Assembly (NCBI GenBank): GCA_035293985.1
Contig: DATGLS010000025.1
Coordinates: 62,001 to 126,000, forward strand
DNA: 64,000 bases
From: JAVDCA01 sp035293985
Lineage (GTDB): Bacteria > Pseudomonadota > Alphaproteobacteria > Rhizobiales > Xanthobacteraceae
Reading direction: 5' to 3'
Part shown: piece by piece, positions 55,910-63,898 of the stretch
Layout: every line of letters begins with the position of its first letter
How positions within the stretch are numbered: position 1 is the stretch's first letter
Notes under the pieces: model-generated
What the model saw: only the letters and a program-made list of their open reading frames with translations
What the model was told of the DNA's origin: nothing
Databases searched by the model: none
Made by a program: the position numbers and the translations under genes

Positions 55910-56314
55910 ATGAACGTGATCCAAGAGCTCGAAAAAGAGCAAGTGGCGAAGCTTTCCGCCGGCAAGAACGTTCCCGAGTTCGGCCCGGGCGATACCCTGA
56001 TCGTCAACGTCAAGGTGGTCGAGGGCGAGCGCTCGCGCGTGCAGGCCTATGAGGGCGTGTGCATCGGCCGCGCCGGGCAGGGCCTCAACGAGAACTTCAC
56101 GGTGCGCAAGATCTCGTATGGCGAGGGCGTCGAGCGCGTCTTCCCGCTGCATTCGCCGATGATCGACTCGATCAAGGTCGTGCGTCGCGGCAAGGTGCGC
56201 CGGGCCAAGCTCTATTACCTGCGCGGCCGCCGCGGCAAGTCGGCCCGCATCGGCGAGCGCCAGGAGCATGGTGCGCACGGCGCGCAAGGCGCCACCGAGC
56301 AGGCCGCGGAATAA
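55910..56314 (+). CDS. rplS: 50S ribosomal protein L19
   Basis: The 134-residue protein starts at ATG 55910 and opens NVIQELEKEQ. It contains VVEGERSRVQAYEGVCIGR and the family signature RKISYGEGVERVFPLHSP, followed by RGKVRRAKLYYLRGRRGK. It lies at the 30S-50S interface. It ends the ffh cluster; a short gene on the other strand converges on it with a 3-bp gap. Confidence 0.95.
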   Translation: MNVIQELEKEQVAKLSAGKNVPEFGPGDTLIVNVKVVEGERSRVQAYEGVCIGRAGQGLNENFTVRKISYGEGVERVFPLHSPMIDSIKVVRRGKVRRAKLYYLRGRRGKSARIGERQEHGAHGAQGATEQAAE

Positions 56315-56317
56315 GCG

Positions 56318-56566
56318 CTACTCGTCCGAGCAGATGGGCAGCGTCGGCGGGATCGCCACGCTGCTCTTCACGTCGCCGGAGTTGTCATCTCTCTGATCCC
56401 CGCTGCCGATCGTCGCGGTGACCTGCGTGTCGACGCAGGCGGACGGTGCGCTCGCCGTGACCTCGTCGTCGGGCGCCGCGGTGTCGATGCGGTGGCTGTT
56501 CTCGATCAGCACCGAGCCGCCGACGACCGCAACGGCGATGAGCAGCGTGTCCCATCTCAGTAACAT
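56318..56566 (-). CDS. Small exported or membrane-anchored hypothetical protein
   Basis: ATG 56566 gives 82 residues: a short hydrophobic N terminus (LLRWDTLLIAVAVVGGSVL) that could be a signal anchor, then an acidic, Thr/Ser/Asp-rich part with two cysteines (SACVDTQVTA and LPICSDE) that may form a disulfide. I do not recognise a family. No clear ribosome binding site is seen upstream, which lowers confidence. The large antisense reading frame that continues through leuC beyond it is a shadow. Confidence 0.5.
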   Translation of the reverse strand: MLLRWDTLLIAVAVVGGSVLIENSHRIDTAAPDDEVTASAPSACVDTQVTATIGSGDQRDDNSGDVKSSVAIPPTLPICSDE

Positions 56567-56791
56567 GGGGGAATCACCCGATTGCTGCGGCGCAACATGG
56601 TCGCCCAGAATCCCTCGCTGCGCAATGACCATGGTTGCCGATTGTTTCGGCAAAATGTCGGCACCCAAGGCGGCGAAGGCCGGTGGTGGATATACCAGCA
56701 TATGGTGCCCATACTTTTCACCGCGCCGCCGACCCGTTAGATACGGCGGTCGATCGGCGCCGTACGCTCGCAACGCGATAGGACGAAGACA

Positions 56792-58198
56792 ATGGCGAAG
56801 CCGCGCACCCTCTATGACAAGATCTGGGCCGACCATCTGGTCGACGAGCAGCCGGACGGCACCTGCCTGATCTACATCGATCGCCATCTCGTGCACGAGG
56901 TGACGAGCCCTCAGGCCTTCGAAGGGCTGCGCCTCGCCGGGCGCAAGGTGCACGCGCCCGACAAGACGCTGCTGGTCGTCGATCACAACGTGCCGACCAC
57001 CAACCGCAACCTGCCCAATCCCGATCCCGAGAGCGAGGCGCAGATCAAGTATCTGGCCGAGAATGCCAAGTTCTTCGGCCTCGAATATTACGACGAGTTC
57101 GACCGGCGCCAGGGCATCGTCCATATCATCGGGCCGGAGCAGGGCTTCACGCTGCCCGGCACCACGGTGGTGTGCGGCGACAGCCATACCGCGACGCATG
57201 GCGCGTTCGGCGCGCTCGCGTACGGCATCGGCACGTCCGAGGTCGAGCACGTGCTGGCGACGCAGACGCTGATCCAGGCGAAGTCGAAGAACATGCGCGC
57301 GGTCGTCGACGGCAAGCTGCCCGAGGGCGTCACCGCCAAGGACATCATCCTCGCCATCATCGGCGAGATCGGCACCGCCGGCGGCACCGGCTATGCGCTC
57401 GAATATGCCGGCGAGGCGATCAGCGCGCTCTCGATCGAAGGGCGCATGACGGTGTGCAACATGTCGGTCGAGGGCGGCGCCAAGGCCGGCTTCATCGCCC
57501 CGGACGAGAAGGTCTACGAGTATCTCAAGGGCCGGCCGAAATCGCCGAAGGGCGCCGACTGGGACAAGGCGCTGCGCTACTGGGACACGCTGCGCTCGGA
57601 TGAGGGCGCGGCGTTCGACCGCGAGGTCAAGCTCGATGCCGCCAACCTGCCGCCGCTCGTCACCTGGGGCACCAGCCCCGAGCAGGTGACGTCGATCACC
57701 GGCCGGGTGCCGGTGCCGTCCGAGATCACCGACGACAAGAAACGCCAGGCGGCCGAGACCTCGCTCAAGTACATGGGCCTCAAGGGCGGCGAGAAGATCA
57801 CCGACATCGCGATCGACCGCGTGTTCATCGGCTCGTGCACCAACGGCCGCATCGAGGACCTGCGCGCCGCCGCCAAGATGATCGCCGGCAAGACCAAAAG
57901 CGCCAACGTCAACGCCATGGTCGTGCCCGGCTCCGGCATCGTGAAGGAGCAGGCCGAGGCCGAAGGCCTCGACAAGATCTTCATCGCCGCCGGCTTCGAG
58001 TGGCGCGAGCCCGGCTGCTCCATGTGCCTCGCGATGAATCCGGACAAGCTCGCCCCCGGCGAGCGCTGCGCCTCGACGTCGAACCGCAATTTCGAGGGCC
58101 GCCAGGGCTACAAGGGCCGCACCCACCTGGTGTCGCCCGCGATGGCCGCCGCCGCCGCGATCGCCGGCAAGTTCGTCGACGTGCGCAGCTGGAGATAG
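56792..58198 (+). CDS. leuC: 3-isopropylmalate dehydratase large subunit
   Basis: This is a 468-residue aconitase-family protein (E. coli LeuC 466). It has VVCGDSHTATHGAFGALA and the [4Fe-4S] cysteines in IGSCTNGRIEDLR and GCSMCLAMNPD. With LeuD it isomerises 2- to 3-isopropylmalate in leucine synthesis. The 225-bp leader has a TTGCCGA/TCGGCAA hairpin (about 56635-56653) but no obvious leader peptide. LeuD is 1 kb downstream at 59216, separated by two small genes and a repeat. Confidence 0.96.
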   Translation: MAKPRTLYDKIWADHLVDEQPDGTCLIYIDRHLVHEVTSPQAFEGLRLAGRKVHAPDKTLLVVDHNVPTTNRNLPNPDPESEAQIKYLAENAKFFGLEYYDEFDRRQGIVHIIGPEQGFTLPGTTVVCGDSHTATHGAFGALAYGIGTSEVEHVLATQTLIQAKSKNMRAVVDGKLPEGVTAKDIILAIIGEIGTAGGTGYALEYAGEAISALSIEGRMTVCNMSVEGGAKAGFIAPDEKVYEYLKGRPKSPKGADWDKALRYWDTLRSDEGAAFDREVKLDAANLPPLVTWGTSPEQVTSITGRVPVPSEITDDKKRQAAETSLKYMGLKGGEKITDIAIDRVFIGSCTNGRIEDLRAAAKMIAGKTKSANVNAMVVPGSGIVKEQAEAEGLDKIFIAAGFEWREPGCSMCLAMNPDKLAPGERCASTSNRNFEGRQGYKGRTHLVSPAMAAAAAIAGKFVDVRSWR

Positions 58199-58200
58199 CC

Positions 58201-58322
58201 GTCATTGCGAGGCGCGCCGCGCGCGCCGAAGCAATCTCGCTCCGCAGAGTCATGCGCTCGTGGAGCGAGATTGCTTGGCTTCGATTGCTCGGCTTCGATT
58301 GCTTGGCTTCGCCCGCAATGAC
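58201..58322. repeat. Family B palindrome, copy 2, with a 14-bp triplication
   Basis: It begins GTCATTGCGAGGCGCGCCGC and ends CCCGCAATGAC, like the copy at 17112. Inside the right arm, a 14-base unit ATTGCTTGGCTTCG occurs three times in tandem (58270-58311, middle unit with one change), which lengthens this copy. It follows the leuC stop directly. Confidence 0.85.
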
Positions 58323-58336
58323 GCGATAGGCGCGCG

Positions 58337-58570
58337 TCAGCGCAATGCCCACACGCACTTCTGCTGCGGCGTGACCACGTCGCCGCTCGGGCGATGCTCG
58401 ACGGCGAGCCAGAAGTCGCATTTGCGATAGTAGCGACTCAGCGGATAGACCCGCACGTGCGGCCGCTCGCGCGGCGGCGCGGTGTCTTGGGCGGTCGCGA
58501 CATCCGCCACGGTTGCCGCAAGGCCGATGCCCGCGGCCGCCAGCAATATCGTTCTCCGACGCCACCGCAT
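58337..58570 (-). CDS. Small secreted protein, two-cysteine type
   Basis: ATG 58570 gives 77 residues. RWRRRTILLAAAGIGLAATV is a signal peptide (cleavage near TAQD), followed by about 45 residues: RVYPLSRYYRKCDFWLAVEH and a second cysteine in TPQQKCVWALR. Similar small proteins with conserved Cys and the V-x-P-x-x-x-C ending occur in Bradyrhizobium-like genomes without known function. It is divergent from the zincin gene (64 bp between starts). Confidence 0.65.
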   Translation of the reverse strand: MRWRRRTILLAAAGIGLAATVADVATAQDTAPPRERPHVRVYPLSRYYRKCDFWLAVEHRPSGDVVTPQQKCVWALR

Positions 58571-58634
58571 GCTTGAACGCGCCCTCTTGCCTGCGCGCAT
58601 GGTATCCGTCCCGGCTCTCGCCTACAACACGCGC

Positions 58635-59084
58635 ATGTCGCCCGCTCAATCCGACGATACCGATCCGCTCGGCACCGATCCGCTGGCTTGGCGCCCGCGC
58701 AAGGCGCCCTCGCTCGACGAGCTCGAGGTGCTGGCCCGCGACGTCTTTGCCGGCCTGCCCGACCAGTTCCGTTCCTTATGCGAGGATCTCGTCATCCAGG
58801 TCGACGATTTCCCGACCGACGAGGTGCTCGACCATGTGGGCCTCGACAGCGAATTCGACCTGCTCGGCCTCTTCCAGGGCGTTGGGCTGCCTTTTCGCCA
58901 TGAGAGCGCGCCGGTGCAGATGCCGAACATGGTCTGGCTCTACCGCCGCCCGATCCTCGACTACTGGGCCGAGCACGACGAGACCCTGGGCGCGATCGTC
59001 GCCCACGTGCTGGTGCATGAGATCGGCCACCATTTCGGCCTCTCCGACGACGACATGCACGAGGTCGAGCGCGCGGCCGGCTAG
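58635..59084 (+). CDS. Zincin-like metallopeptidase family protein
   Basis: This is a 149-residue protein from ATG 58635. VHEIGHHFGLSDDDMHEVE contains HEIGH (residues 128-132), the HExxH zinc motif, with the third ligand probably in the following Asp/His segment. FDLLGLFQGVGLP in the middle is typical of the small Zincin_1 (PF06262) group, which is widespread in proteobacteria and lacks a known substrate. No signal peptide is seen, so it is cytoplasmic. Confidence 0.85.
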   Translation: MSPAQSDDTDPLGTDPLAWRPRKAPSLDELEVLARDVFAGLPDQFRSLCEDLVIQVDDFPTDEVLDHVGLDSEFDLLGLFQGVGLPFRHESAPVQMPNMVWLYRRPILDYWAEHDETLGAIVAHVLVHEIGHHFGLSDDDMHEVERAAG

Positions 59085-59215
59085 TCCCCAGGGCCTGCGG
59101 CGAGCCGGGGTGGCACGCTGACGAGTACAAAAACTACCTGTGTTTCAAATGCTTGACTGCAAGGCCAAGCACGCTATCAACATCACCGGAACCTGTAGCG
59201 CGAGGACAGCAGGCC

Positions 59216-59821
59216 ATGGAAAAGTTCACCGTGCTCGAGGGCGTGGCGGCGCCGATCAAGCAGATCAACGTCGACACCGACGCGATCATCCCCAAGCAGT
59301 ACCTCAAGACGATCAAGCGCACCGGGCTCGGCAAGGGCCTCTTTTCCGAGAAGCGCTACCGCGACGACGGCAGCGAGAACCCTGATTTCATTCTCAACAA
59401 GCCGGCCTATCGCAAGGCCAAGATCATCGTCGCCGGCGACAATTTCGGCTGCGGCTCCTCGCGCGAGCACGCGCCCTGGGCGCTGCTCGACTACGGCATT
59501 CGCGCCGTGATCTCGACCTCGTTCGGCGACATCTTCTACAACAACTGCTTCAAGAACGGCGTGCTGCCGATCAAGGTCAGCCCCGAGGATCTCGAGAAGC
59601 TGTTCGACGACGCCGACCGCGGCGCCAACGCGACACTCACCATCGATCTCGAGAAGCAGGAGATTCGCGGCCCCGATGGCGGCGTGGTGAAGTTCAACAT
59701 CGACGCCCACCGCAAGCACTGCCTGCTCAACGGCCTCGACGACATCGGTCTCACCAAGGTCAAGCAGCGCCAGATCGAGGGCTATGAGGCGAACGTCAAG
59801 GCGGAGCGCCCCTGGGTGTGA
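59216..59821 (+). CDS. leuD: 3-isopropylmalate dehydratase small subunit
   Basis: The protein is 201 residues from ATG 59216, the normal LeuD length. NVDTDAIIPKQYLKTIKRTGLG and GDNFGCGSSREHAPWALLDYG are diagnostic of the swivelling subunit. It works with LeuC. The earlier in-frame ATG at 59153 would add 21 unconserved residues. Confidence 0.95.
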   Translation: MEKFTVLEGVAAPIKQINVDTDAIIPKQYLKTIKRTGLGKGLFSEKRYRDDGSENPDFILNKPAYRKAKIIVAGDNFGCGSSREHAPWALLDYGIRAVISTSFGDIFYNNCFKNGVLPIKVSPEDLEKLFDDADRGANATLTIDLEKQEIRGPDGGVVKFNIDAHRKHCLLNGLDDIGLTKVKQRQIEGYEANVKAERPWV

Positions 59822-59855
59822 GGCGTAGCCGTCTCCCGCAGACCGATGGACCGCC

Positions 59856-60176
59856 CTACGCCGCCTCGGTCAGCACCACCTCGTAGATGCAGGGTTCCAC
59901 ATCGGCGACCAGCTCGCCGAACCGTGGCCACTTGGCGCGGAATTCCGGCGCGTGATGCGCGGCCGTGAGCTTCTCGCGGTTGGTCCACTGGACGTAATTC
60001 ACGATATGGCTGCCGTCGGCGCTGCGATGCAGGCTCACCGACACGAAACCGGGCTGTTTCGCCATGAAACGCGCCCGCTCCCCCATCAGCTGCAGCACCT
60101 CCGACTGATGCTCAGGCTCGCATTTGACGGTCGTGATCTGGGTCACGATACCGTTGCTTTCGCGGATCTCCGGCAT
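59856..60176 (-). CDS. Antibiotic biosynthesis monooxygenase (ABM) domain protein
   Basis: This is a 106-residue protein from ATG 60176, with CCAGGAGCG at a good distance upstream. VTQITTVKCEPEHQSEVLQLM, FVSVSLHRSADGSHIVNYVQW and REKLTAAHHAPEF match ABM/YgiN-type dimeric alpha-beta barrels. Members act as monooxygenases or heme-degrading enzymes, or have no known activity. It lies 61 bp downstream of the CitE-like lyase gene on the same strand. Confidence 0.82.
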   Translation of the reverse strand: MPEIRESNGIVTQITTVKCEPEHQSEVLQLMGERARFMAKQPGFVSVSLHRSADGSHIVNYVQWTNREKLTAAHHAPEFRAKWPRFGELVADVEPCIYEVVLTEAA

Positions 60177-60237
60177 GGGACGCTCCTGGTTCAGGACTGC
60201 GCCTGAACAACGCCTGCGCGCCGATCCGGGTTTCGCG

Positions 60238-61116
60238 TCAGCCGGCTTTCGCGATCGCCTCCGCGATCGCGACCGTCCGCCGCGCCATCTCGGCATGCAG
60301 GCGCTCGACCATGCGGCCGTCGATCTGCACCACGCCCTTGTCGCGGTTTTCCGGCAGGTCGAATGCCGCGATCGCCTTGCGCGCCTGCGCGACCTCGTCG
60401 GCCGACGGCGAGAACGCCACGTTGCACGGCTCGATCTGGCTCGGATGGATCAGCGTCTTGCCGTCGAAGCCCATGTCGCGGCCCTGCTCGCACTCGGCCT
60501 TGAAGCCGTCGACGTCGGAGATGTTGTTGTAGACGCCGTCGAGCACGTCGATGCCGTAGCTGTGCGCCGCGAGCACGCACGACATCAGCCACGGCAGCAT
60601 CGGGAAGCGGCCCGGCACCAGGCGCGCGCGCGTCTCCTTGGCGAGGTCGTTGGTGCCGATCACGAAGGCGGCGAGCCGGCTCTCGGAATCCTCAGCCTCG
60701 GCCGCGAGCGCGCGGATGTTGAAGATCGCGGCCGGCGTCTCGATCATCGCCCACAGCCGGATGTGCAGATCCGCGTGCATGTCGAACAGCCGCTGGCCGA
60801 TCATGTCGATCTGGTCGGGCGTCGAGATCTTGGGCACGAGCACCGCATCGGGCCGCGCCGCGACGGCGGCATCGAGGTCGTCGGCGAACCACGGCGTGTC
60901 GATCGCATTGGTGCGCACGATCACCTCGCGATGACCGAAGCCGCCTGCCTTGACGGTCTGCACGATCTGCGCCCGCGCCACCGCCTTGGCGTCGGGGGCG
61001 ACCGAGTCCTCGAGATCGAGGATCACGGCGTCGGCCGGCAGGGTCTTCGCCTTCTCCAGCGCGCGGGCGTTCGATCCCGGCATGTAGAGCGCGCTGCGGC
61101 GGGGACGGACGGTCAT
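60238..61116 (-). CDS. CoA ester lyase, CitE/malyl-CoA-type (HpcH/HpaI family)
   Basis: This is a 292-residue TIM-barrel protein. RRSALYMPGSNARALEKAKTLPADAVILDLEDSVAPD, RTNAIDTPWF, AMIETPAAIFNIRAL and GFDGKTLIHPSQIEPCN are family signatures; the Glu and Asp in IET and DLEDS bind Mg. Candidates are L-malyl-CoA or citramalyl-CoA lyase and (3S)-malyl-CoA thioesterase; I cannot tell them apart. No citrate lyase alpha or gamma subunit is nearby, so it is not a citrate lyase complex. Confidence 0.88.
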   Translation of the reverse strand: MTVRPRRSALYMPGSNARALEKAKTLPADAVILDLEDSVAPDAKAVARAQIVQTVKAGGFGHREVIVRTNAIDTPWFADDLDAAVAARPDAVLVPKISTPDQIDMIGQRLFDMHADLHIRLWAMIETPAAIFNIRALAAEAEDSESRLAAFVIGTNDLAKETRARLVPGRFPMLPWLMSCVLAAHSYGIDVLDGVYNNISDVDGFKAECEQGRDMGFDGKTLIHPSQIEPCNVAFSPSADEVAQARKAIAAFDLPENRDKGVVQIDGRMVERLHAEMARRTVAIAEAIAKAG

Positions 61117-61252
61117 CGGAAAGCCCTTGTGTGAACTGATGGAACTTCATCGATAGCGGCGCTGCAACCGACATGCCAGCCCGCCGAGTTGCCAATCGTC
61201 GGCCATGTGTGATTGGTAGGCCGCGCCCGCATATCCCAATCCGTGAGGCGTC

Positions 61253-61909
61253 GTGCCGTTTCCCCAACAACTGATCAAAGGCTACCGCTCGTTCCGCACC
61301 GGCCGCCTGCCGCGCGAGCAGGACCGCTATCGCGAGCTCGCCGAAAGCGGCCAGGCCCCCGAGGTCATGGTGATCGGCTGCATCGATTCACGCGTCTCAC
61401 CCGAGGTGATCTTCGATGCCCGCCCGGGCGAATTGCTGGTCGTGCGCAACGTCGCCAACATCGTCCCGCCGTACGAGCCGGACGCGCATGCCCATGGCGT
61501 GTCGGCAGCGATCGAGTTCGGCGTGGTGGCGCTTGCGGTCAAGCACGTCGTGGTGCTCGGCCACGGCCAGTGTGGCGGCGTGCGGGCATTTGCGGACGAG
61601 GCCGCGCCGCTCACCCCCGGCGATTTCATCGGCAAGTGGATGCGTCTGATGGCTCCGGCGGCCGACAAGGTCGGCCCGCGCGGGACGCTGTCGCATGCCG
61701 AGTATCTGACGCGGCTCGAGCAGGCGAATGTCGGCAACAGTCTCGTGAACCTGCTGACCTTTCCCCGCCTGCGCGAAGCCGTCGAGCGCGGCAACATCGC
61801 AATTCACGGCGCCTATTTCGGGGTGGCGAACGGCGAGCTTCTCATTCGCGACGAGGCGAGCGGCGCGTTCCTGCCAGCTGCAGGTGATGGCTCGCCATTT
61901 TCGCGATGA
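61253..61909 (+). CDS. Beta-class carbonic anhydrase
   Basis: This is a 218-residue protein starting at GTG 61253. The zinc ligands are in CIDSRVSP (Cys43, with Asp45-Arg47 dyad) and GHGQCGGV (His104 and Cys107). It hydrates CO2 in the cytoplasm. Its stop overlaps the start of the DUF429 gene by four bases (ATGA, 61906), so the two are translationally coupled. Confidence 0.93.
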   Translation: MPFPQQLIKGYRSFRTGRLPREQDRYRELAESGQAPEVMVIGCIDSRVSPEVIFDARPGELLVVRNVANIVPPYEPDAHAHGVSAAIEFGVVALAVKHVVVLGHGQCGGVRAFADEAAPLTPGDFIGKWMRLMAPAADKVGPRGTLSHAEYLTRLEQANVGNSLVNLLTFPRLREAVERGNIAIHGAYFGVANGELLIRDEASGAFLPAAGDGSPFSR

Positions 61910-62655
61910 GCGCGGACCGCCAGACGGCTGCGCGCTGGCTGGTCGGACTTGACGGCTGTCGCACCGGCTGGGTCGCGGCCTTTGTCCGCCCGAGCGGCGA
62001 GCTCGCTCATGTTCGCATCCTGCCGCACTTTGCCGATGTGCTGGCGGCGCCCGAGGCACCCGCGATCGTCGCGGTCGACATGCCGATCGGCCTGCCCGAT
62101 CGCATCGGTCCGGACGGTCGCGGACCCGAGCGCGCCATTCGTCCGCTGCTCGGCGCACGCCAGTCCTCGGTCTTCTCCGTGCCGCCGCGCGCCGCGATCT
62201 ACGCGCCGGACTTCGGCGCCGCCTGCGCGGCCGCGCTCGCCGCCTCCGAGCCGCCGCGGAAGGTGTCGAAGCAGCTGTTCATGATCGCGCCGAAGATCCG
62301 CGAGGTCGACGAATTCCTGCGCGCAAATCCGGCAACGGTGGACCGCATCTACGAAGTGCATCCGGAGCTCGCCTTCTGGCGCCTCAACGGCGAGCGCGCG
62401 CTCGATGAGCCGAAGAAGGTCAAAGGCGTGTGCTACGAGCCCGGCCTTGCGCTGCGCCGACGATTGCTGATCGGAGCCGCAATGCCAGCGGCGATCGTCA
62501 ATGTCGCGCCGCCCAAAGGGGCCGGCGCAGATGACCTGCTCGACGCGCTCGCATGTGCCGCGATTGCGCGGCGGCTACATGCGGGTGCGGCACGGCCATT
62601 CCCGCACTCGCCGACCCGCGATGCATTCGGATTGCCAATCGCGATCTGGTCGTAG
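61906..62655 (+). CDS. DUF429 family protein
   Basis: This is a 249-residue protein with WLVGLDGCRTGWVAAF at the N terminus, VAVDMPIGLPD, RAIRPLLGARQSSVFSVPPR and EVHPELAFWRLNG, all conserved in DUF429. The fold is RNase H-like, with Asp residues in GLDG and VDMP placed like active-site acids. Function is unknown. Coupling to the carbonic anhydrase gene suggests joint expression, not necessarily a joint pathway. Confidence 0.88.
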   Translation: MSADRQTAARWLVGLDGCRTGWVAAFVRPSGELAHVRILPHFADVLAAPEAPAIVAVDMPIGLPDRIGPDGRGPERAIRPLLGARQSSVFSVPPRAAIYAPDFGAACAAALAASEPPRKVSKQLFMIAPKIREVDEFLRANPATVDRIYEVHPELAFWRLNGERALDEPKKVKGVCYEPGLALRRRLLIGAAMPAAIVNVAPPKGAGADDLLDALACAAIARRLHAGAARPFPHSPTRDAFGLPIAIWS

Positions 62656-62710
62656 TCCACATGAAGCGAAGCGGATTACGGCGCTGCGGCGCCTCCATCC
62701 GGGCGACGCA

Positions 62711-63745
62711 TCAGGCCGCCTTCTGCTTGGCGCTGATCAGCTTGCGGTTGATCAGGCACTCGGCGATTTGCACCGCATTGAGCGCCGCGCCCTTGCGCAG
62801 GTTGTCCGACACGCACCAGAACGTGAGGCCGTTCTCGACGGTGGTGTCCTCGCGCACGCGGCTGATGTACGTCGCGTCCTCGCCGGCGCACTCGTAGGGC
62901 GTGATGTAGCCGCCCGGCTCGTGCTTGTCGATCACCAGGCAGCCCGGCGCCGTGCGCAGGATCTCGTGCGCCTCGTCGACCGTGATCGGCTCTTCGAACT
63001 CGACGTTGACGGCTTCGGAATGGCCGATGAACACGGGCACGCGCACGCACGTCGCGGTGAGCTTGATCTTGGGGTCGAGGATCTTCTTGGTCTCGGCCAC
63101 CATCTTCCATTCTTCCTTGGTGTAGCCGTCCTCCATGAAGACGTCGATGTGCGGGATCAGGTTGAAGGCGATGCGCTTGGGAAACTTCTTGGTCTCGATC
63201 TCGCCCAACGTGTAGACCGCCTTGGTCTGGCTGAACAGCTCGTCCATCGCGTCCTTCCCGGCGCCCGACACGGACTGATAGGTCGAGACCACGACGCGCT
63301 TGATCCTGGCCTTGTCGTGCAGCGGCTTGAGCGCCACCACGAGCTGCGCGGTCGAGCAGTTCGGATTGGCGATGATGCCGCGCTTGCGGAAGCCATCCAC
63401 CGCGTCGGCGTTGACCTCCGGCACGATCAGCGGCACGTCGGCGTCGTAGCGCCAGCACGAGGAATTATCGATCACCACGGCGCCGGCAGCCGCGATCTTC
63501 GGCGACCACTCCTTCGACACCGACGATCCCGCCGACATCAGGCAGATGTCGGTGTCGGAGAAGTCGTAGTGCTCGAGCGCCTTCACCTTGAGCGTCTTGT
63601 CGCCGAACGATACCTCGGTGCCGAGGCTGCGGCGCGACGCGAGCGCCGTCACCTCGTCGGCCGGGAAGGCGCGCTCCTCGAGGATGTTGAGCATCTCGCG
63701 GCCCACATTGCCGGTGGCGCCGACGATCGCGACCTTGAAACCCAT
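62711..63745 (-). CDS. asd: Aspartate-semialdehyde dehydrogenase
   Basis: This is a 344-residue protein from ATG 63745. It has the NADP-binding GATGNVGREMLNIL, SAGSSVSKEWSP, and the catalytic cysteine in ANPNCSTAQL (Cys130). It makes aspartate semialdehyde for lysine, threonine, methionine and diaminopimelate, fitting with dapF in the same window. The longer frame from 63832 is not conserved. The 255 bp upstream to the window end contain no gene. Confidence 0.95.
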   Translation of the reverse strand: MGFKVAIVGATGNVGREMLNILEERAFPADEVTALASRRSLGTEVSFGDKTLKVKALEHYDFSDTDICLMSAGSSVSKEWSPKIAAAGAVVIDNSSCWRYDADVPLIVPEVNADAVDGFRKRGIIANPNCSTAQLVVALKPLHDKARIKRVVVSTYQSVSGAGKDAMDELFSQTKAVYTLGEIETKKFPKRIAFNLIPHIDVFMEDGYTKEEWKMVAETKKILDPKIKLTATCVRVPVFIGHSEAVNVEFEEPITVDEAHEILRTAPGCLVIDKHEPGGYITPYECAGEDATYISRVREDTTVENGLTFWCVSDNLRKGAALNAVQIAECLINRKLISAKQKAA

Positions 63746-63898
63746 CGATCCAACTCCGGTCGGTACTCCGCAAAAGCTGCCCGAAGGCTGCCATTTGCGC
63801 CCGCTTCTAGGCCCGAAAGGTTGACAATTCAACGCCAGGGGCCGGGCGAAAGGTCATGAAATTAAGCGGAGTTGATGATCAGCGCCGCAGATGGACGA

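Noticed and set aside
56567..58126. Long minus-strand reading frame antisense to leuC
   Set aside because: It is an Arg/Ala/Gly-rich shadow of leuC, which has full family motifs. Only the last 82 codons (56318-56566), outside leuC, were kept as a possible gene.
60238..61116. Citrate lyase beta subunit of a citrate fermentation operon
   Set aside because: No citD, citF or citC genes are nearby; the protein fits the broader malyl-CoA/citramalyl-CoA lyase group.
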